Assembly: GCA_018061025.1 (NCBI GenBank)
Contig: JAGOUY010000003.1
Span: 1-64,000, forward strand
DNA: 64,000 nucleotides
Direction: 5' to 3'
DNA from: Patescibacteria group bacterium
Lineage (GTDB): Bacteria; Patescibacteriota; Patescibacteriia; 2-12-FULL-60-25
Under the pieces are notes generated by a model. That model was not told the DNA's origin. It searched no databases and was given only the letters and a program-made list of their open reading frames with translations. Position numbers and translations under genes: made by a program. Positions 41,260 through 51,048 of this stretch are shown piece by piece. How positions within the stretch are numbered: the first letter of the stretch is position 1; each line of letters opens with the position of its first letter.

Positions 41260-42450
41260 ATGACTATTGTCATGCTAGGCCAAAAAGGGCTTCCCGCCCG
41301 TTCCGGTGGTATCGAGCGTCATGTCTCGTTGCTATCTTCAGGGTTGGCTGCTCGCGGCCACCGGGTGGTTGTGTATGGCCGACAATGGTATGCCAAGGAA
41401 GGGGTAAAACAAGACGGAAATCTCGAGCAACGTTTTTCTAAAGGACTGACAACCAAGCATTTGGATGCGATTACGCACGGATGCACAGCGCTTTGGGATG
41501 CTCGTCAACTGAATCCCGATATCTTGCATATCCACGGTGCGGGCACGGCGCTTTTATTACCTCTCGCACGACTTCTCCATCCTCACGCCAAAATCATCAC
41601 CACCTTTCATTGTATCGATTGGGAACATGCAAAATGGGGTCCCGTCGCCCGCTTCGCGTTTCGGTTAGGTGAATGGCTCATGGGACGTCATTCTGATCGT
41701 GTGATTACGGTTTCAGAAGCCCTCACCCGTTATTGTTTACGATCCTATAATGTTCAAACAGAATATATTGCGCATCCGTTCACTCTTCCGAGTACTCCGT
41801 TGCAAGCAGAAGAGATTGTGAACTCCTTTAAATTGGCTCCGGAGCGCTATCTTCTTTCTGTTTCTCGTCTCGTAGCCCACAAGCAGCCGCATCTGTTGAT
41901 CACGGCCTATCGTGAAGCCTTACAACGATTTCCCGCCTTATTTGCCAATATTCCATTAGTAATCGTGGGTTCTGGTTCCTGGACGGATGGCTATGTTCGG
42001 CAATTAGAGGCACTAGCTGCCACCACGCCAGGCGTTCAACTTCTTGGCGAGCAGACAGGGGCTTCCCTGGCCTCATTGCAAGCGCTTGCCCTGGCCCACG
42101 TGTTTCCTAGCCGTAGCGAAGGCCTTGCCTTTACGACCCTTGAGGCTGGTGGATACGGACGCCTAGCGATCATGAGTGATATCCCCGCCAACCGTGAGGC
42201 GAGTGGAGGCAGCGCCTTATTTATCCCCGTAGGGGATGAAGAAGCTCTCATCCAAGCCCTGATCCAAGCCGCAAGTATGACGGCCTCCGAACGTCGCTAC
42301 CTGGGGCAAGGATTCGCCGCCCATGTAAAAACCCAATATAACTTCACAGAGCGTGTCGATGAAATGATCCGTGTCTATCGTGAAGTCTTACACGGCCAAG
42401 GAACGCTCACAACGCCTCTTCCGCTGGCTGAACATATGTTACGCCCTTAA
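41260..42450 (+). CDS. GT4-family glycosyltransferase
   Basis: 396 residues. The N-terminal domain has MLGQKGLPARSGGIERHVSLL, where a sugar-phosphate/acceptor loop is usual. The C-terminal domain has the GT-B nucleotide-sugar site (YLLSVSRLVAHKQPHLLI, VFPSRSEGLAFTTLEAGGYG with the E-x7-E-type pair). Probably transfers a hexose to a lipid or protein-linked glycan at the inner face of the membrane. It stands alone between its own promoter and terminator, apart from the main glycan locus. Confidence 0.92.
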   Translation: MTIVMLGQKGLPARSGGIERHVSLLSSGLAARGHRVVVYGRQWYAKEGVKQDGNLEQRFSKGLTTKHLDAITHGCTALWDARQLNPDILHIHGAGTALLLPLARLLHPHAKIITTFHCIDWEHAKWGPVARFAFRLGEWLMGRHSDRVITVSEALTRYCLRSYNVQTEYIAHPFTLPSTPLQAEEIVNSFKLAPERYLLSVSRLVAHKQPHLLITAYREALQRFPALFANIPLVIVGSGSWTDGYVRQLEALAATTPGVQLLGEQTGASLASLQALALAHVFPSRSEGLAFTTLEAGGYGRLAIMSDIPANREASGGSALFIPVGDEEALIQALIQAASMTASERRYLGQGFAAHVKTQYNFTERVDEMIRVYREVLHGQGTLTTPLPLAEHMLRP

Positions 42451-42478
42451 AAAAGTAGCCCTACATGGGCTACTTTTT
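42450..42478 (+). terminator. rho-independent terminator
   Basis: AAAAAGTAGCCC and GGGCTACTTTTT pair perfectly around TACAT, immediately after the glycosyltransferase stop. Confidence 0.85.
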
Positions 42479-42580
42479 GGCTCTGTTAAGGATAAAATAG
42501 TTGATAAATGGTTGCCAAATAGAAAGGAATCATGTACGCTGCCGTCACTGCATTTGTGAGGTTTGTGTTCGGTTCTCCCA

Positions 42581-43159
42581 ATGAACCAACTTGTTGACCA
42601 GTATCTTTTATATCGCATTCGTGCCAAGCGGGATCCAGAAGCCTTTGCCCGCCTGTACGATCGCTATGTGACGGCCATCTACCGGTTCGTCTATTTGAAG
42701 TTGCCATCTAAAGAAGCGGCAGAAGACGTGGCATCTGAAACATTTTTACGTGCTTGGCAATATATCCAACGCGCGGAGCAAATCGAAAATGTCCGCGCCC
42801 TCCTGTATAAAATCGCGCGTAACCTGATCGCCGACCACTATCGTAAACAAGAGGGGAAGGAGATGTCTGTAACGTTTTCCACGTTTGAAACGTCTGATGT
42901 AGGTGAAGGGGATCCGGGTGACAATGAGGCAGGACGCCTCTTAATTGAAGCGCGTGCAGACATTGCCCTGATTTTAGAGCACATCTCCCGCTTAAAAGAA
43001 GATTTTCAAGATGTTCTTACCTTGCGCCTAATCGATGATCTCAGTTTCTCAGACATCGGCAGTGTTCTCGGGAAGACATCAGGCAATGCCCGTGTCATGT
43101 TCCATCGTGCCCTCAAGGCCCTAGATGTGCTCATGAACAAGTCGGATGAGGAGAGATAA
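42581..43159 (+). CDS. ECF-type RNA polymerase sigma factor
   Basis: 192 residues from ATG 42581. Region 2 (PEAFARLYDRYVTAIYRFVY, EDVASETFLRAWQYI) binds the -10 and core polymerase. Region 4 (RLKEDFQDVLTLRLIDDLSF, IGSVLGKTSGNARVMFHRAL) is the -35-binding helix-turn-helix. The linker is acidic. It precedes by ten bases a membrane protein with a DUF5667-type segment, a pairing expected for a surface-stress or envelope regulator. The S-layer gene follows, so it may be a target. Confidence 0.93.
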   Translation: MNQLVDQYLLYRIRAKRDPEAFARLYDRYVTAIYRFVYLKLPSKEAAEDVASETFLRAWQYIQRAEQIENVRALLYKIARNLIADHYRKQEGKEMSVTFSTFETSDVGEGDPGDNEAGRLLIEARADIALILEHISRLKEDFQDVLTLRLIDDLSFSDIGSVLGKTSGNARVMFHRALKALDVLMNKSDEER

Positions 43160-43168
43160 AGACCCTAC

Positions 43169-44431
43169 ATGAACTTACGTGAATTCCAGCGCAAGCTGCA
43201 ATCTATCCAAACCATCGAACGCCGGATCAAGCCAGATCCAGCCTGGGTTTCACGTACGCGCAAAACCTTGCTCATGCAGGTAGCTAACACCGTGTCTTCT
43301 GAGCCCGCTCCTGTTACCGCCCGCGTCCGTGAGTTCTATCAACGGTTTATTCCTGCTCAATGGATGGAGGTCTTGCGCGGTCCTGTTCTGGCGGTCTTAT
43401 CGATCATCGTGATTATCGCGGGTGGTTCCATCGTGAGTGTGTCGGCCGCAGAGCAATCCTTGCCGGGAGACTTTTTCTACCCAATCAAGTTAGTCCAAGA
43501 GCAAGCGCAGCTCATCCTCACAAAATCCAAAACAGAAAAGCTTAAACTCAAAACCGGATTCGTAGAGCGTCGCGTCAAAGAGATTCAAGCCATGGCCGCC
43601 TCTGACGAGCCAAAGAAGAGTGAGCGGATTAAGGCCGCGGCAGAAAGCTTACGCCAAGACCTCGACACCGTAAAAAAACAATTGACTGATGTCTCCAATG
43701 CCAAAGAATCAGATGAATCTGTCGCGCACGTGGTAGAAGCCGTCAAACTCGTCGATCAAAAAAGTGGAGAGGTTGTCGCCAACCTCAAAGATGTACGGTC
43801 CTCGATCTCAGAAGATGCACAGAATAAAGTCACTGAAGTAGAAACAGCCGCCGTCGCCGCCGGAGTCAAAGCCGTTCAGGTCTTGATCGATTCTCATGAT
43901 CATCCGGATGCGCAAAAACTTCTCAGCACAGCAGAGCTGTCCCTCTCTATCCAGGGAAAAGTGGATGGGATTCAAGATCAAATCGCTGCGACCACCCAAA
44001 AGATTATTGCCGCTAATCCAGGCTCCGGAGAAAATGCGACGGGTACACTCGCGATCTTTACCTCAAGCTCCACTGTCGCAGCCATAGATGCTATGGAGGG
44101 TTCGGCAACCTCCGCCCTTCGTCAGATTAAAAATGCACAGCTATCTCTTGATCAGGCAAAGGTCTTTCTTCAACAAAATAAATTAGGTGAGGTAAAGGAT
44201 AAGCTTGGAGACGCGGCCAAAGCCGTGAGTGTAGCAGAAACGGTGGCGGATGTTGCACTAAATGCAAACGCAGTCGCCGCCTCTTCCACCGTCCCATTCC
44301 TTCCTGCTCCTGATAGTACGTCCACAAGTTCCTCGGCGATCCCTGCAAATTCCTCAACCACTCCGATTCTTCCTGCCGCTTCAAGCACCGCGAGTTCTAC
44401 GACCGTCAAACTCAGCAAACCGGGAAGCTAG
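43169..44431 (+). CDS. membrane protein with DUF5667-like domain, putative anti-sigma partner
   Basis: 420 residues. A short cytoplasmic N-terminus (about 70) precedes a single membrane segment (VLAVLSIIVIIAGGSIVSVS). Directly after it comes EQSLPGDFFYPIKLVQEQAQ, the mark of DUF5667 proteins. A long external coiled region follows (KSKTEKLKLKTGF, ESLRQDLDTVKKQL), then a Ser/Thr/Pro-rich tail. The order sigma factor then membrane protein suggests a transmembrane anti-sigma role, but no ASD-type zinc motif is seen in the N-terminus. The external part could sense the cell surface. Confidence 0.8.
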   Translation: MNLREFQRKLQSIQTIERRIKPDPAWVSRTRKTLLMQVANTVSSEPAPVTARVREFYQRFIPAQWMEVLRGPVLAVLSIIVIIAGGSIVSVSAAEQSLPGDFFYPIKLVQEQAQLILTKSKTEKLKLKTGFVERRVKEIQAMAASDEPKKSERIKAAAESLRQDLDTVKKQLTDVSNAKESDESVAHVVEAVKLVDQKSGEVVANLKDVRSSISEDAQNKVTEVETAAVAAGVKAVQVLIDSHDHPDAQKLLSTAELSLSIQGKVDGIQDQIAATTQKIIAANPGSGENATGTLAIFTSSSTVAAIDAMEGSATSALRQIKNAQLSLDQAKVFLQQNKLGEVKDKLGDAAKAVSVAETVADVALNANAVAASSTVPFLPAPDSTSTSSSAIPANSSTTPILPAASSTASSTTVKLSKPGS

Positions 44432-44668
44432 TGAAAAAAAGCGCATTGTTCTCCACTCATCTTTCAGGCGTAAGGGTACGTCTGAAGGACGAGTGGAGAA
44501 CGGCTCGACGAACCGTCGAATCGCTTTGCTCGCTTGTGTTCCGTCTGCATTCCGGTGGACCCTAGAAAGGTCGAATATTGGGTAATAACCAATATGGTCC
44601 GCCATTCTTATTCACTCATCTTCCTCCCAGATTTTATCGGGAGTAACGAGAACCAAACTAGGTTCATT
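44432..44668 (+). promoter_or_regulatory. structured leader upstream of the S-layer gene
   Basis: Non-coding. A very long hairpin joins 44449-44472 and 44477-44500 (24 positions: one mismatch and two G-U pairs, loop AGGG). TCGACG/CGTCGA follows near 44505-44519. A separate inverted repeat ATATTGG (44575-44581) / CCAATAT (44589-44595) lies about 75 bases before the ATG. The first stem has no T-run, so it is not a plain terminator. It may stabilise mRNA or end the sigma operon. The second could be an operator. Confidence 0.5.
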
Positions 44669-47600
44669 ATGAGTCAACTTCTTAAGAAAACCCTTTCGGG
44701 CATCGCTTCCGTCACGACCATTTTGTGGTCGGTTGGTGGTGGCTTGCTCGCCCTTCCAGGAGCCGCTTCTGCCGCAACGATTGTCGCAGGCGACCTTGTG
44801 AAATCTCCTACCGCTTCTGACGTGTACTACTACGCGGCTGACGGTAAGCGCTACGTGTTCCCAAACGAAAAGACCTACAAATCCTGGTACGCTGACTTCT
44901 CCACGGTCAAAACGATCACTGGAGCAGAATTGGCTGCCCTCCCACTTGGTGCGAACGTAACCATTCGTCCTGGTACCAAGTTGGTAAAAATCACCACCGA
45001 TCCTAAGGTCTACGCGGTCGCTCCAAACGGAACGCTTCGCTGGATTGAAACCGAAGCAATCGCTATTGCTTTGTACGGATCTAACTGGGCTCAACGTGTT
45101 GTTGACGTACCAGATGGCTACTTCGTGAACTACACGGTTGGCGCTTCGGTGTCCTCCGCTGTTCACCCAGATGGCACGGTTGTGATGTACTCCGGTTCCT
45201 CTGACATGTTCGTTGTATGGGGCGGCCAGAAGCGCAAGCTTGTTGGCGATGCTTTCATGATGAACGGCTATCAGATGAGCGACGTGATCGTGACCACGGC
45301 TTCCTACCCAATGGGTACGGATGTGACGGGTCGCGAAAGCGCTTTGGCGAACACCGTTAACCCAGGCTCCGTCACGGCTCCTGTCGTCGGTGGCACGCTT
45401 ATGATCTCCTTGGCTTCGGACACGCCAGCTGGCATGACCTTGCCAAAGAACGCAGCTAGCGCCCAACTTGCTAAATTCAACCTCATGGCTGGATCTGGCA
45501 ATGTCATGGTCACTGGTATGCGCTTCCACCGTGTTGGTATCGGTGCTACCACGGATCTTTCCAATGTCTACTTGTACGATGGTAACGGTAACCGTTTAAC
45601 GACGGGCCGCACGGTCAACTCCACCACCAACAATGTTGAGTTCAACTCGTTGAACTTGAACGTCGCTGCTGGCCAGACCATGTCCGTTGTGCTCGTTGCC
45701 GACCTTTCCAGCCCATCTTCGACGGGTGGTCAACACTCCTTCGAATTGGTTGACGCAGCTTCGGTGGTTGTAACAGGTGGCTCCACAGTCGCCGGTTCCT
45801 TCCCTGTCCGTGGCAACGTCTTCACGGTTGGTACGTCTTCTGCTGGTACGATCACGGTTGAACGTGGCAACACGCTTTCCAACCCAAACATCGGTTCCGC
45901 TGAAGCCGAAATCTCCAGCTTCAAACTCACCTCCAACTTGCACGACCTCGAAGTCCGTCGTGTGACGTTGTTGTCCGCTGGTTCCGTTTCGAACTCGGAT
46001 CTTTCCGACTTCAAACTTTACCAAGGCACAACCTTAGTGGCTACGGCTGCTACGATGTCTGGTGACAAGATCGTCCTTAACTTTGTTCCTCCTTACGTGA
46101 TCACGAACGGCACCAGCCGTATCTTCACTTTGAAGGCTAAAGTTGCAGGTCGCTCCGCTCGCACGATCCGTACCTACGTTGAATACTCAACGGATGTCTA
46201 CGCAATCGATCGCACCTACAACACGGGAGCTGCTGTTACGATCACGTCTTACGACGGTGACAGTGGTAGCGCTTCTAGCTGTTCTGGTACGGAAGAAAGC
46301 TGTGTGACGACCCAAGGTGGTCAGCTCACGGTGACCTTCAACGGTCCTACGGCTCAGAACATCTCTCGTGGTGCACAGGACGTGGTCTTGTACCGCTTCT
46401 CCCTTGCATCCCCAGAAAGCAACCTCGAAATCCGCAACTTGCGCTTCAAGATTGCTAGCACGAACAGCGCTCGCGTTCGTGGTTCCAGCAACACCGACTA
46501 CTTCACCGACATTAAGGTGAAGAACATGGCAAACGGCCAAACCCTCATGGGCCCAACCTCCTTGCCAGCAACGCTCTCCAGCGTGTCGGACTCTGGTACG
46601 ATCACGTTGTCGGACTCCTTCAACATGACGACCGGTCAGATCTTGGATCTCGCGATCACGGCTGACTTGTCCAACTCTGAAGATGCAGACCACAACTTCT
46701 TCGCGAACGGTACGAGCACGTACCAAGTGACCTTGGGTCCTTCCAGCACGATCTTCGGGTCTTCCGACGTTCGTATTACGGACACGGGTGAATACTTGGC
46801 TCTTGCGAAGATCGTTCCAAACACCTTCATCACGGGTAACACCATGACGGTGAAACCTTCCAGCCTTGCCCTTGCCATGGTATCCAACCCAAGCTCTGGT
46901 ACGGTTGTGAAGAACTCCTCCAGCGTTCCTGTGGCGGGCTTCTCCTTCACGGCTGGTTCCCAAACCGACAATATTATCACGGCAATCACGTTGAAAGCTG
47001 TTGGTGATATTAACGGCAGCGGTGCTAGCTACACGTTGGCAGAAGCGGACGACGTCGTAACGGGCTGTGGCTTGTTCGATGGCGACACGCAAATCGGTCA
47101 ATCTCGTGCTCCAGACTCCACCACGGGTGAAATGTCTATCACGAGCTTGAACCTCCGGATTGTACGCGGTACCACCAAGACGTTGGTTGTGAAGTGTTCC
47201 ACGGTCTCTTCCGTGTCCGCTTCCGGCTACCGCATTGCCGTTGGTATCAGTGCTGTCACGGCTCAAGATGCAGACGCGAACACCGTAACGGTGACCGTTC
47301 CTGCAGCAATCTCCGCTCAATACGCTGAATCCGGCGCTTCTCGTGTCAACCAGAACGTCATCAGCGGTGGTACGCTTACGATCACTACCAACAGTCTCCG
47401 CACCGCTACCATCTTGGTGGCTGGTAACGACACCTGGCAGAACGTCGCAGAATACCGCGCAACCGCTCAAAACGAAGATGTCCGCATCGAAAAGATCGCG
47501 GTTTCCTCGACGGGCGATGCAGCTAGCTACCAACGTGTTGCCATCGCTATGGATGGAGCCGTTAAAGGAAGTGCAGAAGGAGAAATCCTTCCTAGCGGCG

Positions 47601-48598
47601 CAATGCGTTACAAGACGGTTGATCTCACGAGCAGTCCTATCAACGTCATGCGCAACACGTCTGTCAACTTCAACATCTGGACCAAACTTGACGCTGTTCA
47701 AGCTTCTTCCACGGTGAACCAAGCAACGACGGGCGTACCTCTCTCTGGTCTCCCAGTCTCTCTCGGTATCGCAAGCGGTATTACAACCGGCGACGATGCT
47801 TGGGATAGCAACTACAACGACAAGATGAACGTTCGCGCGGTTGGAATCGGTTCCGGCAACCTTGTGTATGCTACGAGCTCTTCCATGGGCGCAACCTTGT
47901 CGGGTAACACCTTTGTTGTTCGCAAGAGCAAGCCAACGGTGACCCAGCAAGCCTTGAGCACGACAACCCTTGTTTCTGGCCAACAAATGGACTTGTACAA
48001 ATTCCAGGTGTCTGCCGACTCAGCTGGTTCTGTCACGCTTAAGAAAGTCACGTTTGCCGTCAGTGTGTCTACGACCACTGGTAGCAGCTTGACCTTGAGC
48101 AACTTCCGCATCCGTAAGGGTTCCACGGAAGTCCCAATCGCTGACGTGATCATCACGGACGGTGTAGGTACTAACATTGAAGCTGGTGACTTTGGTGCCG
48201 CAACGACAACTCCACGTGTAGTCGTGAGCTTCACGAACTCCTCGGGTGGTGGCGAAGAAGGCATCTCTGGTTCTGGCACGGTCTACACCTTGGTTGCAAC
48301 CACGGCTGGTCCTATCGTCGCAGGTGACCAAGTCACCACGTCGATCGATCGCTCTGGTGACATTTCTGCTGGAAACGTAACGGGGTACCTTACCTCTACG
48401 TACAGCGGATCCTTGGTCGGTCCTAACTTGGACACGGCTATTGCTCCAGGAGCTACGGTGTCGGGCGCTTCCTTCATCTGGTCGGATCAATCTGAGATCC
48501 CACACTCAGACCAGGTTGGCGCTTCCGGTGGTTCACGTGATTGGACGAATGGTTATCTCGTTGATGACCTCACCCGATCCCAGAGCTTGACCAGATAA
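44669..48598 (+). CDS. large S-layer-type surface protein
   Basis: 1309 residues from ATG 44669 (MSQLLKKTLSGIASVTT), where a signal peptide with ...LPGAASA begins. A longer frame upstream lacks one. Residues about 30-150 form the same domain as in the protein at 1553. A long series of Thr/Ser/Gly-rich beta-sandwich segments follows, repeated in style (sticky motifs such as AGQTMSVVLVADLS and SRIFTLKAKV). The C-terminus ends FIWSDQSEIPHSDQVGAS...DWTNGYLV, a tail shared by candidate-phyla surface proteins and probably a sorting or anchoring signal. The uniform, restricted codon use compared with neighbours suggests very high expression. Likely forms the cell's surface layer and carries the glycans made by the downstream locus. 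Confidence 0.9.
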   Translation: MSQLLKKTLSGIASVTTILWSVGGGLLALPGAASAATIVAGDLVKSPTASDVYYYAADGKRYVFPNEKTYKSWYADFSTVKTITGAELAALPLGANVTIRPGTKLVKITTDPKVYAVAPNGTLRWIETEAIAIALYGSNWAQRVVDVPDGYFVNYTVGASVSSAVHPDGTVVMYSGSSDMFVVWGGQKRKLVGDAFMMNGYQMSDVIVTTASYPMGTDVTGRESALANTVNPGSVTAPVVGGTLMISLASDTPAGMTLPKNAASAQLAKFNLMAGSGNVMVTGMRFHRVGIGATTDLSNVYLYDGNGNRLTTGRTVNSTTNNVEFNSLNLNVAAGQTMSVVLVADLSSPSSTGGQHSFELVDAASVVVTGGSTVAGSFPVRGNVFTVGTSSAGTITVERGNTLSNPNIGSAEAEISSFKLTSNLHDLEVRRVTLLSAGSVSNSDLSDFKLYQGTTLVATAATMSGDKIVLNFVPPYVITNGTSRIFTLKAKVAGRSARTIRTYVEYSTDVYAIDRTYNTGAAVTITSYDGDSGSASSCSGTEESCVTTQGGQLTVTFNGPTAQNISRGAQDVVLYRFSLASPESNLEIRNLRFKIASTNSARVRGSSNTDYFTDIKVKNMANGQTLMGPTSLPATLSSVSDSGTITLSDSFNMTTGQILDLAITADLSNSEDADHNFFANGTSTYQVTLGPSSTIFGSSDVRITDTGEYLALAKIVPNTFITGNTMTVKPSSLALAMVSNPSSGTVVKNSSSVPVAGFSFTAGSQTDNIITAITLKAVGDINGSGASYTLAEADDVVTGCGLFDGDTQIGQSRAPDSTTGEMSITSLNLRIVRGTTKTLVVKCSTVSSVSASGYRIAVGISAVTAQDADANTVTVTVPAAISAQYAESGASRVNQNVISGGTLTITTNSLRTATILVAGNDTWQNVAEYRATAQNEDVRIEKIAVSSTGDAASYQRVAIAMDGAVKGSAEGEILPSGAMRYKTVDLTSSPINVMRNTSVNFNIWTKLDAVQASSTVNQATTGVPLSGLPVSLGIASGITTGDDAWDSNYNDKMNVRAVGIGSGNLVYATSSSMGATLSGNTFVVRKSKPTVTQQALSTTTLVSGQQMDLYKFQVSADSAGSVTLKKVTFAVSVSTTTGSSLTLSNFRIRKGSTEVPIADVIITDGVGTNIEAGDFGAATTTPRVVVSFTNSSGGGEEGISGSGTVYTLVATTAGPIVAGDQVTTSIDRSGDISAGNVTGYLTSTYSGSLVGPNLDTAIAPGATVSGASFIWSDQSEIPHSDQVGASGGSRDWTNGYLVDDLTRSQSLTR

Positions 48599-48637
48599 CC
48601 TTTGGCAAGCCTGAGTAGTCGTTAAACCGCTACGGCA

Positions 48638-48664
48638 AACCCCTCGACTCTGTCGAGGGGTTTT
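48638..48664 (+). terminator. rho-independent terminator after the S-layer gene
   Basis: AAACCCCTCGAC and GTCGAGGGGTTTT enclose TCT, forming a very stable stem with a T-run, 40 bases after the stop codon. Confidence 0.9.
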
Positions 48665-48702
48665 GCTGTCTGGTTGCGTCTCGTGCTAACGTACCGCTAT
48701 CT

Positions 48703-51009
48703 ATGTCTCGTCAATCTATTGTGAATATCTTAAAAGGAATCGTGTACGCGGGGATTTATGGGGGGCTCCTCATGCCGCTGGTGTTTATTCCCGTGGTCAT
48801 TTTTCCGTTTGTTTTTTCTAAGTTAATTGTCTTCCAGGTTCTGATCGGTCTGACTTTTCCCGCCTATCTCTTGTTAGCTTGGATGGAGCCCGCCTACCGT
48901 CCGAAAAAACATATTCTCTATTTTGCCGTCATTGCCTACTTTGTGGCCATGGCCTTGTCTGCCATCTTTGGTGTTGACTCAATGCGTTCTTGGTGGGGAA
49001 ACCAAGAGCGCATGAACGGGCTCTTTACACTCTTGCATTTTTTGGCCTGGTTAACCATGACGGTGAGTACAATCACGCGCTGGGAGCAGTGGCGTAAATT
49101 ACTAAACTATCAGGTTGCGTTAGCGGTATTCATGGCGCTGGTTGCAATGTTGCAGAAAGTCTATCCAACCCTTCTATTGTTTCCTGCTGCAGATCGGGTG
49201 GGAGGATTGTTGGATAATCCTATTTACATGGGGGCGTATCAAATTTTCACCTTCTTTTTCTTGGCCCTCTTGGCAATCAAAGATCATCGTTATGTCATGC
49301 GTATCTGGTACGCGGTCGCCGGGTGTTTTGCACTGATCGCCTTTTTGTTGGCGCAATCGCGCGGCGCCTTTATTGGATTAGCGGCAGGCGTCATCGTTTT
49401 TGCTTTGTACTACGCCTTTTTTACCCCCAATAAAAAGATCCGTAAGACCGTACTGGGATTGCTGGCTTTGGCAATTGTAGGCTATGGAATCGCCTTTGCC
49501 TTCCGCGATACGGCTCTTATCTTGAATAGTCCGTTGGGAAGGTTGACGCATTTCAACGCGGCGGTATCAACACGTTTGATCGCTTGGAGAATCGCTTGGC
49601 AGGGATTCAAAGAACGTCCCTTAACCGGTTGGGGATTAGATAATTTTCATATCGTCTTCAACTCGCACTACAATCCAAAATCATTACGTTTTGGGACCTA
49701 TGAAACCTGGTTTGATCGTTCCCATAATACGGTCCTCGACGTTTTGTCGATGACGGGTATCCTTGGGTTCGTGAGCTTCGTCGCGATCTTTGTCACGCTC
49801 TTTTATGCCTCCTGGCGCGCCTTTAAGAAAGGCTGGATCGACCTGCCGGTATCCGCAGTGTTTGTGGCGTTGCCCATTGCATACCTTGTACAGAACTTGT
49901 TTGTGTTTGATCATCCCGCCGCCTTCTCGATGAGCTATCTTTTGTTCGCGCTTGTGATTGCGGCGACGCGAGGAGAGTTTGTGGGTAAGAAAGATGCGGA
50001 TGAAGATGCCCAGGTGGGGGAACGACATGCGTTCCCGTTGATCGCGGGTGTGGTTGTCTACGCACTTGCCCTCGCCGTCGTCTGGAATGCGTCCGTACAA
50101 CCCTTTAATGCTTCGAAAATCGCGATCTTAGGCAGCCAAGCCTTTGCCGCACGACAAGAGGATGCAGCCTACGAGCTATATAGCCAATCGTTCGGTATTT
50201 GGACGCCGTATCGAGATGAACTATCCTTCTTGCTTTCGCGCGATCTCGTCGGCTTAAGTTCTCAAGGAAGATTGCAAACGTACAAACGCTGGAAAGAGTT
50301 CTATGCCTTAGCGGTAGAGGCGAGCGAAGAAGAATTGGCACGTCACCCAAAAAATACCAACCCACAATTCTTGTACGCGCGCTTGGTCCATGAGATGGCT
50401 CCTCTCTTGAATATCAGTCCAGCGGAAGTCGAGAAGCGCTATCGAACGGCGATTGCCACGAGTCCAGAGCGCCAGCAGATCTATTTTGGACTGGCTCGAC
50501 TATTCTTCCAAACCAACCGGCCACAAGACGCGATCAACGTCTATCGCCAGGTGCGCGATTTTGATCCTGGAAACGGAGATGGTTCTTGGACCTTGGGTGT
50601 GTCACTCTTCTATGATGTCAACCAAAAAGAAGAGGGAGCCAAGGAAATTGTGCATTCGCAAAACGTAGAGCATCCATATCGTCTTACCGATCCGCGCGAA
50701 ATCTCGGCTCTTGCCGATGGATATATCACCCTCAAGGATGATGCCGGCTTACAAGCCATGGTGGCAAAATTACCTACTTTTCCCGCAGGAGATGCAACGA
50801 TCTACGCGGGTTTAGCCCATCAGATGGAGATGGCAGGCAAGGCGGACTTACAGGAGAAGGTGTTAGTCTTCGGAGAATCGATTGATCCGCGGACGCGCAC
50901 GGTCTTCCGTAATCCCAACGCGGCCGCCGCAGCTCCTACACCCGCCGTTGCGACACCTCCGGTAAATCAGGTGGCGACCAACACTGCTCCGAGCATGATC
51001 AAGCGATAA
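48703..51009 (+). CDS. O-antigen-ligase/polymerase-like membrane protein with C-terminal TPR region
   Basis: 768 residues. About eleven membrane segments span residues 10-460, with RVGGLLDNPIYMGAY, LLAQSRGAFIGL and the large loop containing ERPLTGWGLDNFHIVFN typical of Wzy/WaaL-type (Wzy_C) proteins. The soluble part from about 470 has TPR-like helices (ERQQIYFGLARLFFQTNRPQ, AINVYRQVRDFDPGNGDG). It may polymerise or ligate glycan repeat units to a surface acceptor such as the S-layer protein. Opens the polysaccharide locus. Confidence 0.88.
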   Translation: MSRQSIVNILKGIVYAGIYGGLLMPLVFIPVVIFPFVFSKLIVFQVLIGLTFPAYLLLAWMEPAYRPKKHILYFAVIAYFVAMALSAIFGVDSMRSWWGNQERMNGLFTLLHFLAWLTMTVSTITRWEQWRKLLNYQVALAVFMALVAMLQKVYPTLLLFPAADRVGGLLDNPIYMGAYQIFTFFFLALLAIKDHRYVMRIWYAVAGCFALIAFLLAQSRGAFIGLAAGVIVFALYYAFFTPNKKIRKTVLGLLALAIVGYGIAFAFRDTALILNSPLGRLTHFNAAVSTRLIAWRIAWQGFKERPLTGWGLDNFHIVFNSHYNPKSLRFGTYETWFDRSHNTVLDVLSMTGILGFVSFVAIFVTLFYASWRAFKKGWIDLPVSAVFVALPIAYLVQNLFVFDHPAAFSMSYLLFALVIAATRGEFVGKKDADEDAQVGERHAFPLIAGVVVYALALAVVWNASVQPFNASKIAILGSQAFAARQEDAAYELYSQSFGIWTPYRDELSFLLSRDLVGLSSQGRLQTYKRWKEFYALAVEASEEELARHPKNTNPQFLYARLVHEMAPLLNISPAEVEKRYRTAIATSPERQQIYFGLARLFFQTNRPQDAINVYRQVRDFDPGNGDGSWTLGVSLFYDVNQKEEGAKEIVHSQNVEHPYRLTDPREISALADGYITLKDDAGLQAMVAKLPTFPAGDATIYAGLAHQMEMAGKADLQEKVLVFGESIDPRTRTVFRNPNAAAAAPTPAVATPPVNQVATNTAPSMIKR

Positions 51010-51018
51010 ATGCAGATA

Positions 51019-51048
51019 AAAAAAGCCCCCTAATCCAGGAGGGCTTTT
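51019..51048. terminator. bidirectional terminator
   Basis: AAAAAAGCCC and GGGCTTTTTC with flanking pairs enclose CCTAATCCAGGA. It lies after the ligase-like gene and overlaps the last codons of the convergent glycosyltransferase, serving both. Confidence 0.8.
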
